From: JAUIAS01 sp030425395
GTDB taxonomy: Bacteria; Pseudomonadota; Alphaproteobacteria; Rhodobacterales; Rhodobacteraceae
Assembly (NCBI GenBank): GCA_043553855.1
Contig: CP121336.1
Coordinates: 1,426,001-1,490,000, forward strand
DNA: 64,000 nt
Direction of reading: 5' to 3'
The position numbers and the translations under genes were made by a program. Numbering within the stretch: position 1 is the stretch's first letter; every line of letters begins with the position of its first letter. The notes beneath the pieces were generated by a model. That model was given only the letters and a program-made list of their open reading frames with translations. It was not told the origin of the DNA and made no database searches. Shown here piece by piece: positions 26,503 through 35,038 of the stretch.

Positions 26503-27096
26503 ATGAACTCCACCCGCGACATTGAAAACCTGATCGACCTGATGGCCAAGCTTCCCGGTCTTGGCCCCAGGTCGGCAAGACGGGCGGTGCTTCACCTGAT
26601 CCGCAAGCGGGCGTTGTTGCTGACGCCGCTGGCCGATGCCATGACCACAGTGGCGACAACAGCGCGGGAATGTCTGAACTGCGGCAATGTCGGAACCTCC
26701 GACATCTGCGACATCTGCACAGAAGAAAAACGGGCAAACGGCGAATTATGCGTTGTCGAGGATGTCGCCGATCTATGGGCAATGGAGCGCTCTGGCGTAT
26801 TCAAAGGGCGGTATCACGTGCTGGGCGGAACACTGTCGGCACTGGATTCCATTGGCCCCGATGATCTTGGCATCCCGCGCCTGATCGACCGGGTGGCCAG
26901 TGAAGAGATTTCCGAGATCATTCTGGCCTTGAACGCCACCATCGACGGCCAGACCACGGCGCATTACATCGCTGATCGGCTGGGTGATCAGGTGAAGATG
27001 ACGTCGCTGGCACAAGGTGTGCCCATCGGCGGCGAACTGGATTATCTTGACGACGGAACGATCAGCGCCGCGATGCGGGCGCGCAAAGCGCTTTAA
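26503..27096 (+). CDS. recR: Recombination mediator protein RecR
   Basis: The 197-residue protein has the helix-hairpin-helix segment LPGLGPRSARRAVLHL, a C4 zinc finger (CLNCGNVGTSDICDIC), and a Toprim domain with VVEDVADLWAMER and LNATIDGQTTA. It acts with RecF/RecO in gap repair. Translation may depend on ybaB because the start lacks a site and follows the stop-codon hairpin closely. It converges on the OmpA-like gene 6 bp downstream. Confidence 0.96.
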   Translation: MNSTRDIENLIDLMAKLPGLGPRSARRAVLHLIRKRALLLTPLADAMTTVATTARECLNCGNVGTSDICDICTEEKRANGELCVVEDVADLWAMERSGVFKGRYHVLGGTLSALDSIGPDDLGIPRLIDRVASEEISEIILALNATIDGQTTAHYIADRLGDQVKMTSLAQGVPIGGELDYLDDGTISAAMRARKAL

Positions 27097-27102
27097 CCGG
27101 TC

Positions 27103-28050
27103 TCAATCCAAGGCAAGAAGAACAGCAACGACCCGCCTGTTGCTGCGGCGGCCATCCTCGGTCAGATTGCTTGCTACCGGGGTCAACGAACCTGCCCCGG
27201 CGACATCGACCCGCTCCGGCGAAATGGCATGGACGTCTCGCAATAGATCGCGCACGGCTGATGCACGCGCCTGAGCCAGATCAGTCGTCTCTTCCGCTGC
27301 CGTTTCGATCGTATCTGTGTGCCCCACCAGACGAATGCGCGCTTGCGGATTCTCCACGAGAAACCTCGCAAGCGGTCCCAGTCCCTGCCCATCCTGAATC
27401 AAAGGAATTTCAGCCCCCGCGCCGAACACCAGCCGTTTCAACTCAACGGCTCCGGTCGCAATCAACTGCGCATCGAACTGGCGGACAGAGGGGCGCGGCG
27501 GCGGAGCCTTGTCCATCGCTGCCTCTGGAATGGCCTGACTTTGCGGCGCGACGTCGGCGTTCATAATGCCGGTGACGGTGACGACCTGCATGAACATTGC
27601 ATCAGAAGATCCGCTGATCAAAACGCCAGCTGCCTCGGCCTTGCCTCGCCGGGCGGACAGAAACCGGAAATCGCGGAGGTTCACATACATCTCGGGCGCA
27701 GGCAGAACCTCGATCCCGAACCGGAAATCAAACCCGCCGCAATCCCGTGTGTCGCACTCAAATGCGATGTCAAAGCCCTGCTCCCGCAGGTTTTCCCGGA
27801 TCGGGACAAGGATCTGTAACGACGTGGCCGATTCTCCGTCGATACGAAAACTGCGATGGTGCACCAGCCCTTCCACCACGACCTGAGGCACGCCGGTATC
27901 GCCCCAACGGCCAACCGGCAGACGATACGAACCCAACTGCACGGCTTGATCTGTCACGACCCGCGCATGATCCGGCAACGCAAGGTCAAAAGCGGTGGCC
28001 ACTGTTCCGACACAAGAGGCCACCACCGCAAAGGCGAATGTACGCATCAT
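27103..28050 (-). CDS. OmpA family protein (exported, peptidoglycan-binding C-terminus)
   Basis: The 315-residue protein has a signal peptide (about 1-20, ending TAFD). A beta-rich middle domain of unknown role (about 25-190) contains a probable disulfide pair CDTRDCGGFDF. A C-terminal OmpA domain (about 205-315) has VGHTDTIETAAEET and the motif LAQARASAVRDLL. It starts in an ATGA overlap with the peroxidase-like gene. It may tether the envelope to the wall; there is no typical 8-strand OmpA barrel. Confidence 0.82.
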   Translation of the reverse strand: MMRTFAFAVVASCVGTVATAFDLALPDHARVVTDQAVQLGSYRLPVGRWGDTGVPQVVVEGLVHHRSFRIDGESATSLQILVPIRENLREQGFDIAFECDTRDCGGFDFRFGIEVLPAPEMYVNLRDFRFLSARRGKAEAAGVLISGSSDAMFMQVVTVTGIMNADVAPQSQAIPEAAMDKAPPPRPSVRQFDAQLIATGAVELKRLVFGAGAEIPLIQDGQGLGPLARFLVENPQARIRLVGHTDTIETAAEETTDLAQARASAVRDLLRDVHAISPERVDVAGAGSLTPVASNLTEDGRRSNRRVVAVLLALD

Positions 28051-28619
28051 CTGTGCTGCGCGTGATACTCGTCGTTCGGCTGCATGGCCGTGGCGCTTGC
28101 GACCCGGTTGGTCATGTTGAAAAAACCCGCGACATTGGCAATGTCCCAGATATCCCGGTCGGTGAACCCGACATCGCGAAGGCCCTGACGGTCTTTTTCT
28201 TCGACGGTTGCACTTGCCGTTGTCAGCAACGCGGCAAAGTCCAGCATCGCCCGCTGCCGGGCATCAAGCGGGGCCATACGGTAATTCATCACCATCGCCT
28301 CACCGAGCTTGGGATCGCCCGACAATTCACGCACGGCCGCGCCATGGGCAACAAGGCAATACCAGCACTTGTTGATTGACGACACGACCACCGCGATCAT
28401 CTCGCGTTCCAGTTTGCTCAGGTTGCTCTCGCCCAGCATCAGATCGTTATACATCGCCGTAAAGGTGTTGAGTTTCTCAACGTTGAACGCATAGGCACGC
28501 AGAACGTTGGGCACCATGCCCAGCTTGTCCTGACAGATATCGAAGTACTTCTGCGTAGCGGGCGGAAGCGGATCGGTCATCGGCAGGTCAAGAGCGGTTG
28601 GTTGATCGGATTTGGTCAC
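28047..28619 (-). CDS. Peroxidase-related (AhpD/CMD-like) protein
   Basis: The 190-residue protein carries the AhpD-type redox motif CWYCLVAHG, preceded by LERE MIAVVVS-type helices as in carboxymuconolactone decarboxylase-fold peroxidase-related enzymes. It probably reduces peroxides through the CxxC pair. GTG 28619 is the start: GAGGA lies 6 bases upstream, and the GTG overlaps the preceding gene's TGA (GTGA). It is third in a four-gene overlapping chain. Confidence 0.85.
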   Translation of the reverse strand: MTKSDQPTALDLPMTDPLPPATQKYFDICQDKLGMVPNVLRAYAFNVEKLNTFTAMYNDLMLGESNLSKLEREMIAVVVSSINKCWYCLVAHGAAVRELSGDPKLGEAMVMNYRMAPLDARQRAMLDFAALLTTASATVEEKDRQGLRDVGFTDRDIWDIANVAGFFNMTNRVASATAMQPNDEYHAQHR

Positions 28620-29344
28620 GATAGGTCCTCTTTTGCTATTCGGTAATGGTAATGCCCCACGGATTTGAAACCGAGGGATGAATAAAGAGCATTCGCGCCG
28701 ATGTTGGCATCCGTGCACAGCACAGCAAGCGTTTCTGCCCCGTGCTCAAGCGCCCAGAAGGCCGCGCCGCGCATGATCCATGATCCGACGCCCAAACCAC
28801 GCTGATGCGGCAAAACCTCGACGGCATGCACCATGGCAATACCGTAGTGGATTGCTGCGAATGCTGTTCCTCCCGGCTGTTCGTTCCAGCGCGCCAGCAG
28901 CCCCGTCTTGGGGCCTTTCACCCTGTCCATGACCCGCAAGCGCGCCGGCCCAATTCCACCCTTGGCCCAGATCTCGACCATGATGGCCAGCGGCTCCCAG
29001 ATTGAAAACAGCGTGACCGGAGGGATCGCCGTATCAGTCAGCGCCTCGGTGCGACAGGAATAGACCGTGACCGGATCAACCAGATCATAACCACGCGCGG
29101 CCAGCGCATCATCCAGTGCCTCTTGCCCCGGGCGCAGCATGAACATCGGGGTTTGCCCCATATCGCGCATGGCGGCCGCGGCTGCATCTATGTCGGCATC
29201 ATTAACCGCGCTGTCAGTGGTGGCGGCCGATACACGTTTGCCACCGCCATCGCCGCGGCGCAGGACCCATGGCCCCGACTTCCGGATTTCGGCGGCAGGC
29301 CAGGTTTCATCTACGGCAGCGAAAATCCGGTCGTCTGACGTCAT
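28616..29344 (-). CDS. GNAT family N-acetyltransferase
   Basis: The 242-residue cytosolic acetyltransferase has its GNAT domain in the C-terminal half, with VHAVEVLPHQRGLGVGSWIM (acetyl-CoA loop QRGLGVG) and the C-terminal ANALYSSLGFKSVGHYHYR. The N-terminal half resembles a degenerate second GNAT-like lobe. The substrate is unknown. Its ATG overlaps the cinA-like stop (ATGA) and its TGA overlaps the next GTG. Confidence 0.83.
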   Translation of the reverse strand: MTSDDRIFAAVDETWPAAEIRKSGPWVLRRGDGGGKRVSAATTDSAVNDADIDAAAAAMRDMGQTPMFMLRPGQEALDDALAARGYDLVDPVTVYSCRTEALTDTAIPPVTLFSIWEPLAIMVEIWAKGGIGPARLRVMDRVKGPKTGLLARWNEQPGGTAFAAIHYGIAMVHAVEVLPHQRGLGVGSWIMRGAAFWALEHGAETLAVLCTDANIGANALYSSLGFKSVGHYHYRIAKEDLS

Positions 29345-30063
29345 AGCCCCAAATCCCGTGCCAGTTGGGTCATAGCGGCATCAAGGCGCGCGCCGTCCGA
29401 TGCACGGACCACGACATTGGCACCATAAGCGCCATCCTTCTGGAACGGATAACATCCGATGGATACGTCCGGGAACGCCGCAGCAACCGTGCTGAGCGTG
29501 TCGGCAATGTCGCCTTCGCCGCGCATCACGCGCAAGGTTTGTGACATGAGCGGTGCGCCGCCTGTCAGCGTGGGCAGGACAGAAGCCACCATCGCCTGAA
29601 AGACGCTGGGCACGCCTGCCATCACGTGCACGTTCTCAACCGTGAACCCCGGAGCGGTCGAGACAGGATTGTCGATCAAAGCTGCCCCTTCGGGAATACG
29701 CGCCATGCGGAGCCTTGCGGCGTTCAGTTCCTGCCCCGAACGATCGTAATGCGCCTGCAACAAGGCGCGGGCGTCTTCACGCACGTCAATTGCCCGGCCA
29801 AAGGCTTTTGCGATACAATCGGCGGTAATGTCGTCATGGGTGGGACCGATACCACCCGAGGTAAAGACGTGGTCAAAACCCTCCGACAATGCCCGGACCG
29901 CATGGATGATCGCGTCAGCATCATCGGACACAACGCGGACCTCGGAAAGGTTGATGCCGTGACGCGTCAGTTCTCCGGCAAGGAAATGCATATTGGAATC
30001 CCGCGTGCGTCCCGACAGGATTTCATCTCCGATAACCAGCATGGCCGCCGTCGGATTGCCCAT
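29341..30063 (-). CDS. CinA-like molybdopterin-binding domain protein (short form)
   Basis: The 240-residue protein matches the MoCF_biosynth/CinA N-terminal domain, with AAMLVIGDEILSGRTRDSN, FTSGGIGPTHDD and NPVSTAPGF. It lacks the C-terminal nicotinamide-nucleotide amidase domain of full CinA. The function may be ADP-ribose or cofactor-related. ATG 30063 follows AAGGAGGAAGG closely. It heads a four-gene overlapping run and is divergent from sfsA, whose ATG is 47 bp away. Confidence 0.87.
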   Translation of the reverse strand: MGNPTAAMLVIGDEILSGRTRDSNMHFLAGELTRHGINLSEVRVVSDDADAIIHAVRALSEGFDHVFTSGGIGPTHDDITADCIAKAFGRAIDVREDARALLQAHYDRSGQELNAARLRMARIPEGAALIDNPVSTAPGFTVENVHVMAGVPSVFQAMVASVLPTLTGGAPLMSQTLRVMRGEGDIADTLSTVAAAFPDVSIGCYPFQKDGAYGANVVVRASDGARLDAAMTQLARDLGL

Positions 30064-30110
30064 CAACCTTCCTCCTTGAATGCTCTTTGCGGCAGGTATA
30101 CGGCGGAGCC

Positions 30111-30818
30111 ATGCGCTTTCAAACCCCTCTTGTTACTGCCCGGCTGATACGCCGCTACAAACGCTTTCTCGCTGATTGCGTGCTCGAAGAGACAGGAGCT
30201 GAAATCACGGCCCATTGTGCCAATCCCGGCTCGATGGCCGGTCTTGCGGCACCGGGTACGCGGGTCTGGCTGGAACCCAACGATGACCCGAAACGCAAGC
30301 TGAAATACGGCTGGCGTCTGGTGGATCACGAAAATGGTCACTTTACCGGCGTTGACACAGCCGTGCCCAACCGTGTTCTGCGCGCCGCCTTTGAGGCGCG
30401 ATCCATCGAGGAACTAGCCGCTTACACATCGGTGCGCCCCGAAGTCCCCTTTGCCGAAAGAAGCCGGATTGATTTCCTGCTGACCGGTGACGGGCTGCCC
30501 GATGCTTGGGTCGAGGTCAAAAGCGTAACCCTGTGCCGCCAGCCCGGCCTTGCCGAATTTCCCGACAGCGTGACCAAACGCGGTGCCAAGCATCTGGGTG
30601 ATCTGGCTGAATTGGCCGCAGCCGGCAAACGCGCCGTTTTGCTGTTTCTGGTTCAACGCACCGATTGCGATCGTATCGACCTCGCCCGAGACATTGATCC
30701 CGCGTATGCCACAGCCTTTGAAACGGCGCGGGCCGCAGGTGTCGAAATCCTTGCGCTTTCGTGCGATATTTCGCCCACATCCATCGAAATCGGGCCTGCA
30801 ATCATTACATGCCCGTGA
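30111..30818 (+). CDS. sfsA: SfsA family DNA-binding/nuclease-like protein
   Basis: The 235-residue protein spans the SfsA family fully, with RYKRFLADC, CANPGSMAGL, VDTAVPNRVL, the nuclease-like WVEVKSVTL and the tail FPDSVTKRGAKHL. E. coli SfsA was first linked to maltose metabolism, and its true role is poorly defined. I used ATG 30111, after GGCGGAG; an upstream in-frame start at 30087 lies in the divergent promoter region. The next gene, map, begins 54 bp downstream. Confidence 0.93.
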   Translation: MRFQTPLVTARLIRRYKRFLADCVLEETGAEITAHCANPGSMAGLAAPGTRVWLEPNDDPKRKLKYGWRLVDHENGHFTGVDTAVPNRVLRAAFEARSIEELAAYTSVRPEVPFAERSRIDFLLTGDGLPDAWVEVKSVTLCRQPGLAEFPDSVTKRGAKHLGDLAELAAAGKRAVLLFLVQRTDCDRIDLARDIDPAYATAFETARAAGVEILALSCDISPTSIEIGPAIITCP

Positions 30819-30872
30819 GAACGGCTGGCCCTTGGCCGATGGAAGGTCTAACACATTGCCGCAAAACCACGC

Positions 30873-31700
30873 ATGGAGCCGACTGTGAAAAAAGAAGTCC
30901 GAGGACGCGTAACAAAGGATGGGATCAGGCTTTATGAAGAAGCCGATTTCGCGGGTATGCACGCGGCAGGTGCGCTTGCCGCCAAGATCCTTGATGACAT
31001 CGCCCCCCACGTTTTTCCCGGTCAGACAACCGCAGCGATCGACAAGCTGATCAACGATATGGTTGACGCAGCAGGGGCCACTTCGGCAACCATCGGTTAC
31101 AAAGGATATCAGCACGCAAGCTGCATCTCCGTGAACCACGTGGTTTGTCACGGCATTCCCGGAGCAAAAACCCTCAAGGATGGGGACATCCTGAACATAG
31201 ACGTCACCGTGATCGTCGATGGATGGTTTGGTGACACCAGCCGTATGTATGTGGCGGGCAAACTGCCCCGCAAGGCCGAACGCCTGATACAGGTAACCCA
31301 CGATGCCCTGATGATCGGAATCGAAGCGGTGCGCCCCGGCAATACCTTTGGCGACATCGGGCACGCGATCCAGACTTATGTCGAAAGCCATAGAATGAGC
31401 GTCGTGCGCGACTTCTGCGGTCATGGGCTTGGTCGTGTCTTTCATGCGCCGCCCAACGTGCTCCATTACGGTCGTCCCGGAACCGCGGCCAAGCTGGAAG
31501 AAGGCATGTTCTTTACCATCGAACCCATGGTCAACCTTGGTCGGCCGGAAACGAAGACGTTGGCCGACGAATGGACGGCGGTTACCCGCGACAAATCCCT
31601 GTCAGCCCAGTTCGAACATTCGGTCGGCGTGACGTCAGACGGGGTAGAGATATTTACCCTGTCGCCCGGCGGTCTGTTTCACCCGACCTATTCCGCCTGA
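30873..31700 (+). CDS. map: Type I methionine aminopeptidase
   Basis: The 275-residue enzyme removes initiator methionine. Metal ligands are visible as the two aspartates in NIDVTVIVDGWFGDTSR, His in CGHGLGR, Glu in TIEPMV and Glu in QFEHSV; the substrate-binding histidine is in VNHVVCHG. The first 15 residues (MEPTVKKEVRGRVTK) are a variable extension. It follows sfsA on the same strand and converges on a HAD gene. Confidence 0.96.
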   Translation: MEPTVKKEVRGRVTKDGIRLYEEADFAGMHAAGALAAKILDDIAPHVFPGQTTAAIDKLINDMVDAAGATSATIGYKGYQHASCISVNHVVCHGIPGAKTLKDGDILNIDVTVIVDGWFGDTSRMYVAGKLPRKAERLIQVTHDALMIGIEAVRPGNTFGDIGHAIQTYVESHRMSVVRDFCGHGLGRVFHAPPNVLHYGRPGTAAKLEEGMFFTIEPMVNLGRPETKTLADEWTAVTRDKSLSAQFEHSVGVTSDGVEIFTLSPGGLFHPTYSA

Positions 31701-31709
31701 GCGCTGCGT

Positions 31710-32345
31710 TCACAGCCCGATCAGCCCCGGAACCTGCGCCATGTCCTGAAAGACCTCTGCCCCAAGCGCAGCAAGGCGGGCACCGTCGTCATGCGGGGCA
31801 AAGCCAAGGCACCGGTATCCAGCGCGCTGCGCGGCCAACGCACCTGAAGGGCTGTCTTCAATCACAACGGGCCGCCTGCCACCCATCGCGGTACTGGCCG
31901 CGATGAACAGATCGGGGTCAGGCTTGGCCGTGCCCAGCACATGCGCGGAAAACATCGCGTCTTGGAACCGATGCATCATGTTGTTTTGACCAAGGGTGAT
32001 CTGCATTTTTTCCGGGCTACCGTTGGAAGCCACGCAAAACCGGACACCGGCAGATTCAAGCCGATCCAACAACGCCTCCACGCCTTCGACAAGCGGCGTG
32101 GCGGTGCGTAGCGCGGCATAGATTTCGGCATAGACGTCTTCCACCCAGCTATCCGGAAGGGCCGCCCCCATTTCGCGCGCCTGAAGATGCACACCTGCCA
32201 TTGTGCCGCCTACAAATTGCGCCATGCATTCGCGCACTGTGAGCGACAATCCATGACGTTGCAGGTTCGCGGCCAGCACCGTGTTTGAGACCACTTCGCT
32301 ATCTACCAGAACGCCATCGCAATCGAAAATCACCAGATCATGCAT
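31710..32345 (-). CDS. HAD family phosphatase (phosphoglycolate/sugar-phosphate type)
   Basis: The 211-residue protein starts MHDLVIFDCDGVLVDSE (catalytic D8 and D10). It has a helical cap, motif II in FCVASNGSPEKM, motif III at GTAKPDPDLF, and motif IV VIEDSPSGALAA. It is probably a sugar phosphate or phosphoglycolate-like phosphatase; the substrate is not clear. ATG 32345 follows AAGGAAAAC; a GTG at 32366 would overlap the preceding rsmD region. It is the last gene of the ferredoxin reductase-rsmD-HAD group. Confidence 0.85.
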   Translation of the reverse strand: MHDLVIFDCDGVLVDSEVVSNTVLAANLQRHGLSLTVRECMAQFVGGTMAGVHLQAREMGAALPDSWVEDVYAEIYAALRTATPLVEGVEALLDRLESAGVRFCVASNGSPEKMQITLGQNNMMHRFQDAMFSAHVLGTAKPDPDLFIAASTAMGGRRPVVIEDSPSGALAAQRAGYRCLGFAPHDDGARLAALGAEVFQDMAQVPGLIGL

Positions 32346-32369
32346 TCTGTTTTCCTTCTTGGACACAGA

Positions 32370-32930
32370 TCATGCGGGCGCTTCGCGCCACATGAGGGTT
32401 ATGTGCGTATCCCCGTATCGGCGCGCATCATGCCTTACAAAACCAGGTGGCGGCTCCATTGGGCTGCTTTCTTCCCAAACGATCAAGGCGTCATCCGCGA
32501 TCCACGCACCTTCAAGCGCCGCAAACAGCGCCTTCTGCCCCAATCCCTTGCCATAGGGTGGATCAAGAAACACCAGCGAACAGGGGTCTGCCGGATTGGG
32601 GGGCAGACGCGCCGCGTCCTTGCGCAGGATATCAGCTCGGGGCCCCGCGCCGGTCAACTGCACGTTCTGCCGGATCAGACCCAGCGCGGTACGCCCATCA
32701 TCGACAAAGGTAACATGCGACGCACCCCGAGACAGCGCCTCAAGACCGAGTGCGCCGGTGCCTGCAAACAGATCAAGAACGCGGGCACCTTCGATTACAT
32801 CGAGATGGGTCAAGACACTGAACAGACTTTCGCGCACGCGATCAGTGGTAGGGCGCAGATGCGCGCCCACATCCCCCTTGCCCACAGAAGCCAAAGCTCG
32901 CCCCCGGAAATCGCCCGCGATGATCCTCAC
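32370..32930 (-). CDS. rsmD: 16S rRNA (guanine966-N2)-methyltransferase RsmD, GTG start
   Basis: The 186-residue protein has the RsmD start RIIAGDFRGRAL, RPTTDRVRESLFSVL, SAM motif VLDLFAGTGALGLEALSRG and the catalytic DPPY in FLDPPYGKGL. It methylates G966 of 16S rRNA. The GTG start overlaps the ferredoxin reductase stop (GTGA), so its synthesis is probably coupled. Confidence 0.96.
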   Translation of the reverse strand: MRIIAGDFRGRALASVGKGDVGAHLRPTTDRVRESLFSVLTHLDVIEGARVLDLFAGTGALGLEALSRGASHVTFVDDGRTALGLIRQNVQLTGAGPRADILRKDAARLPPNPADPCSLVFLDPPYGKGLGQKALFAALEGAWIADDALIVWEESSPMEPPPGFVRHDARRYGDTHITLMWREAPA

Positions 32931-34135
32931 GCCTTGAGCAGCGGCTTTAGATCCGCAGACGGGTCGCCCACGACGCCGGGATCGGCGGTCTTGCCACCGT
33001 CGATAAGTCGTTTGCCAACCATATAGGCGCGGGGATCATTCATAGCATCCACAGCAACCAATTGGTCGCCCGTATAATACCAGAACGACACGGTATGGCC
33101 GTCGCCCTGACGGGTAATGACACGATCATATCCGGTGTTCAGACCTGCGATCTGAAGTTTGACGTCATATTGATCCGACCAGAACCACGGTTGGGGCACA
33201 TAAGGCGTATTCGCCCCGAGGATATTGTCCGCGACGCATTCGGCCTGATCAATCGCGTTCGGCACGCTTTCCAGCCTAAGCCGCCCGTCTCTGTGCGGAA
33301 AGGAACAACAATCACCCGCAGCCCACACATCGGGGGCGGATGTGCGCCCCAACGCGTCTACGGCAATGCCGTTATCAACCGCGATCCCGGCTGCTTCGGC
33401 AAGAGCGGTATCCGGGACGATGCCCACGCCCGCGATGACAAAATCAACGTCCAATTCGGTGCCATCGCTCAAGATGGCACCGGTGACGCGGTCATCACCG
33501 ACAAGGCGATCCAGACCGACACCTTCCCTTATGTCAACACCGTGGGCCTGATGCAGTGCGCGGAAAAAATTGCTGGTTTCCGGGGCTGCAACACGTTGCA
33601 GAATGCGCGGGGCCATCTCAACCAAGGTGACATGCACGCCCAGCTTGGCCGCAACCGCCGCGGCTTCCAGACCGATATACCCCCCGCCCACGATCAAGGC
33701 ACGCGCACCGTCGCGGACATCGCCGCGCATGGCGTCCACATCGGCCAGCGTGCGCACAACATGCACCCCGGCAAGATCGCCGCCAATCGCCGCCGGCAGA
33801 CGTCGCGGACGCGACCCGGTGGTCAGGATCGCGGTATCATAGGCGATTGTTTCGTCGCCGAGGTGCACGAGTTTGGCCGCTGTATCCAACGCGGTAACGA
33901 CAACACCGGTGCGCAGGGTGATATCCTGTTCGGCATACATCGCTTCGGGACGCAAAAAGAGCCGTTCAACCGTCATGTCACCCAGCAGATACGCCTTGGA
34001 CAAAGGGGGGCGCTGATAGGGCGGGACAGGTTCTTCACCGATCAGGGTCACTGGCCCTTTATGGCCCGATTTGCGTAGCCGTGCCACCGCGGATGCACCG
34101 GCCTGCCCAGCCCCGATTACAACGATGTGGTCCAT
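32927..34135 (-). CDS. FAD-dependent oxidoreductase, ferredoxin/rubredoxin reductase type
   Basis: The 402-residue flavoprotein has an FAD dinucleotide fold VVIGAGQAGASA, the PPYQRPPLSK motif of class III ferredoxin reductases, an NAD-binding fold (LIVGGGYIGLEAA), the C-terminal FAD motif VWAAGDCC and a reductase C-terminal domain. It transfers NAD(P)H electrons to a ferredoxin or rubredoxin; no partner ferredoxin or P450 lies nearby. It is divergent from the peroxiredoxin, with 93 bp between. Confidence 0.9.
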   Translation of the reverse strand: MDHIVVIGAGQAGASAVARLRKSGHKGPVTLIGEEPVPPYQRPPLSKAYLLGDMTVERLFLRPEAMYAEQDITLRTGVVVTALDTAAKLVHLGDETIAYDTAILTTGSRPRRLPAAIGGDLAGVHVVRTLADVDAMRGDVRDGARALIVGGGYIGLEAAAVAAKLGVHVTLVEMAPRILQRVAAPETSNFFRALHQAHGVDIREGVGLDRLVGDDRVTGAILSDGTELDVDFVIAGVGIVPDTALAEAAGIAVDNGIAVDALGRTSAPDVWAAGDCCSFPHRDGRLRLESVPNAIDQAECVADNILGANTPYVPQPWFWSDQYDVKLQIAGLNTGYDRVITRQGDGHTVSFWYYTGDQLVAVDAMNDPRAYMVGKRLIDGGKTADPGVVGDPSADLKPLLKA

Positions 34136-34228
34136 GCTATACCCCCTTGAAAAGAAATCTTCTGGCCCCCAACCTTGGCGGACCCTATATGCAGCCTAGC
34201 GATAAACGCAATCACAGAGAGGTATCAC

Positions 34229-34717
34229 ATGACGATTTCCACCGGAGAAAAGCTGCCGCAGGCAACGCTCACTCAAATGGGTGAAAACGGCCCCGAAGCC
34301 ATGGATCTTTCCACGAAAACGGCTGGTCGCAAGGTCGTCATCTTTGCGGTCCCCGGCGCATTTACGCCGACATGCCATTCGGCCCATGTGCCCAGCTTTA
34401 TGCGCACCAAGGCACAGTTCGACGAAAAGGGCGTAGATGAAATCATCTGTGTGTCGGTCAACGACCCGTTTGTGATGAAGGCATGGGGCGAAGCCACCGG
34501 CGCGACCGAGGCCGGAATTACCATGATGTCGGATGCACAAAGCGAATTTACCAAAGCCATCGGCATGGATTTCGACGCACCACCCGTTGGCCTGATGGCC
34601 CGCTCCAAGCGGTATGCCATGCTTGTGGACGACGGAACCGTCACCCTGTTTCAGGAAGAAGAAAACCCCGGCGTGTGCGAGGTTTCCGCAGGCGAGGGGC
34701 TTCTGGCCTCAATGTAA
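34229..34717 (+). CDS. Peroxiredoxin, Prx5 (AhpE-like/redoxin) type
   Basis: The 162-residue thiol peroxidase has the peroxidatic site PGAFTPTCHSAHVPSF (C49) with the conserved Thr at PTxxC. It also has the Prx5 segments DEIICVSVNDPFVMKAW and EFTKAIGMDFDA. Cys at EIICV and PGVCEVS could act as resolving residues, or glutathione may serve. ATG 34229 lies 6 bases after AGAGAGG; an upstream in-frame start lacks this site. It converges on phhB. Confidence 0.92.
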   Translation: MTISTGEKLPQATLTQMGENGPEAMDLSTKTAGRKVVIFAVPGAFTPTCHSAHVPSFMRTKAQFDEKGVDEIICVSVNDPFVMKAWGEATGATEAGITMMSDAQSEFTKAIGMDFDAPPVGLMARSKRYAMLVDDGTVTLFQEEENPGVCEVSAGEGLLASM

Positions 34718-34723
34718 ACCTAG

Positions 34724-34781
34724 GGGCCGTGAATACGGCCCTCAGGATGCGAGGGCGTCAAGCTTGCGGGCAAGCTTGACG
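34724..34781. repeat. Two tandem hairpins at the peroxiredoxin/phhB convergence
   Basis: GGGCCGT/ACGGCCC (34724-34741, 4-base loop) lies between the two stop codons. A perfect 11-bp repeat, CGTCAAGCTTG/CAAGCTTGACG with loop CGGG (34756-34781), lies inside the last codons of phhB. Neither has a long T-run, but together they could stop converging transcripts. Confidence 0.6.
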
Positions 34782-35038
34782 TCCAGCGAACTCAGGCCAT
34801 CCACGTCGTGGGTTGTCAGGGTGACTTCAACCGTTTTGTAGACGTTGCGCCATTCGGGATGGTGATTCCATTTTTCCGCCCAAAGAGCGGCCCGCGACAT
34901 CCAGCCGAATGCTTCAACAAAATCGGTGAACTCAAATGTCTTGTGGATCGCATCGCGATCCTTGGTCATCGCCCACCCAGTCGCAAAGAGCGGGCCCAGC
35001 AATGTGTTCCGGGTTTCCTCTGAAAGGCGTTCGGTCAT
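34742..35038 (-). CDS. phhB: Pterin-4-alpha-carbinolamine dehydratase (PhhB/DCoH)
   Basis: The 98-residue enzyme dehydrates 4a-hydroxytetrahydropterin and so recycles the pterin cofactor of phenylalanine hydroxylase. The catalytic histidine cluster EKWNHHPEW and the TTHDVDGLSSLD segment are present. It begins in an ATGA overlap with the upstream N-acyltransferase gene. No phenylalanine hydroxylase gene is in the window. A perfect hairpin is encoded within its C-terminal KLARKLDAL codons. Confidence 0.94.
   Translation of the reverse strand: MTERLSEETRNTLLGPLFATGWAMTKDRDAIHKTFEFTDFVEAFGWMSRAALWAEKWNHHPEWRNVYKTVEVTLTTHDVDGLSSLDVKLARKLDALAS

Noticed and set aside
30414..31466. Minus-strand open frame opposite sfsA and map
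   Set aside because: It is Cys/Gly/Phe-rich without a domain and covers two conserved genes on the other strand.
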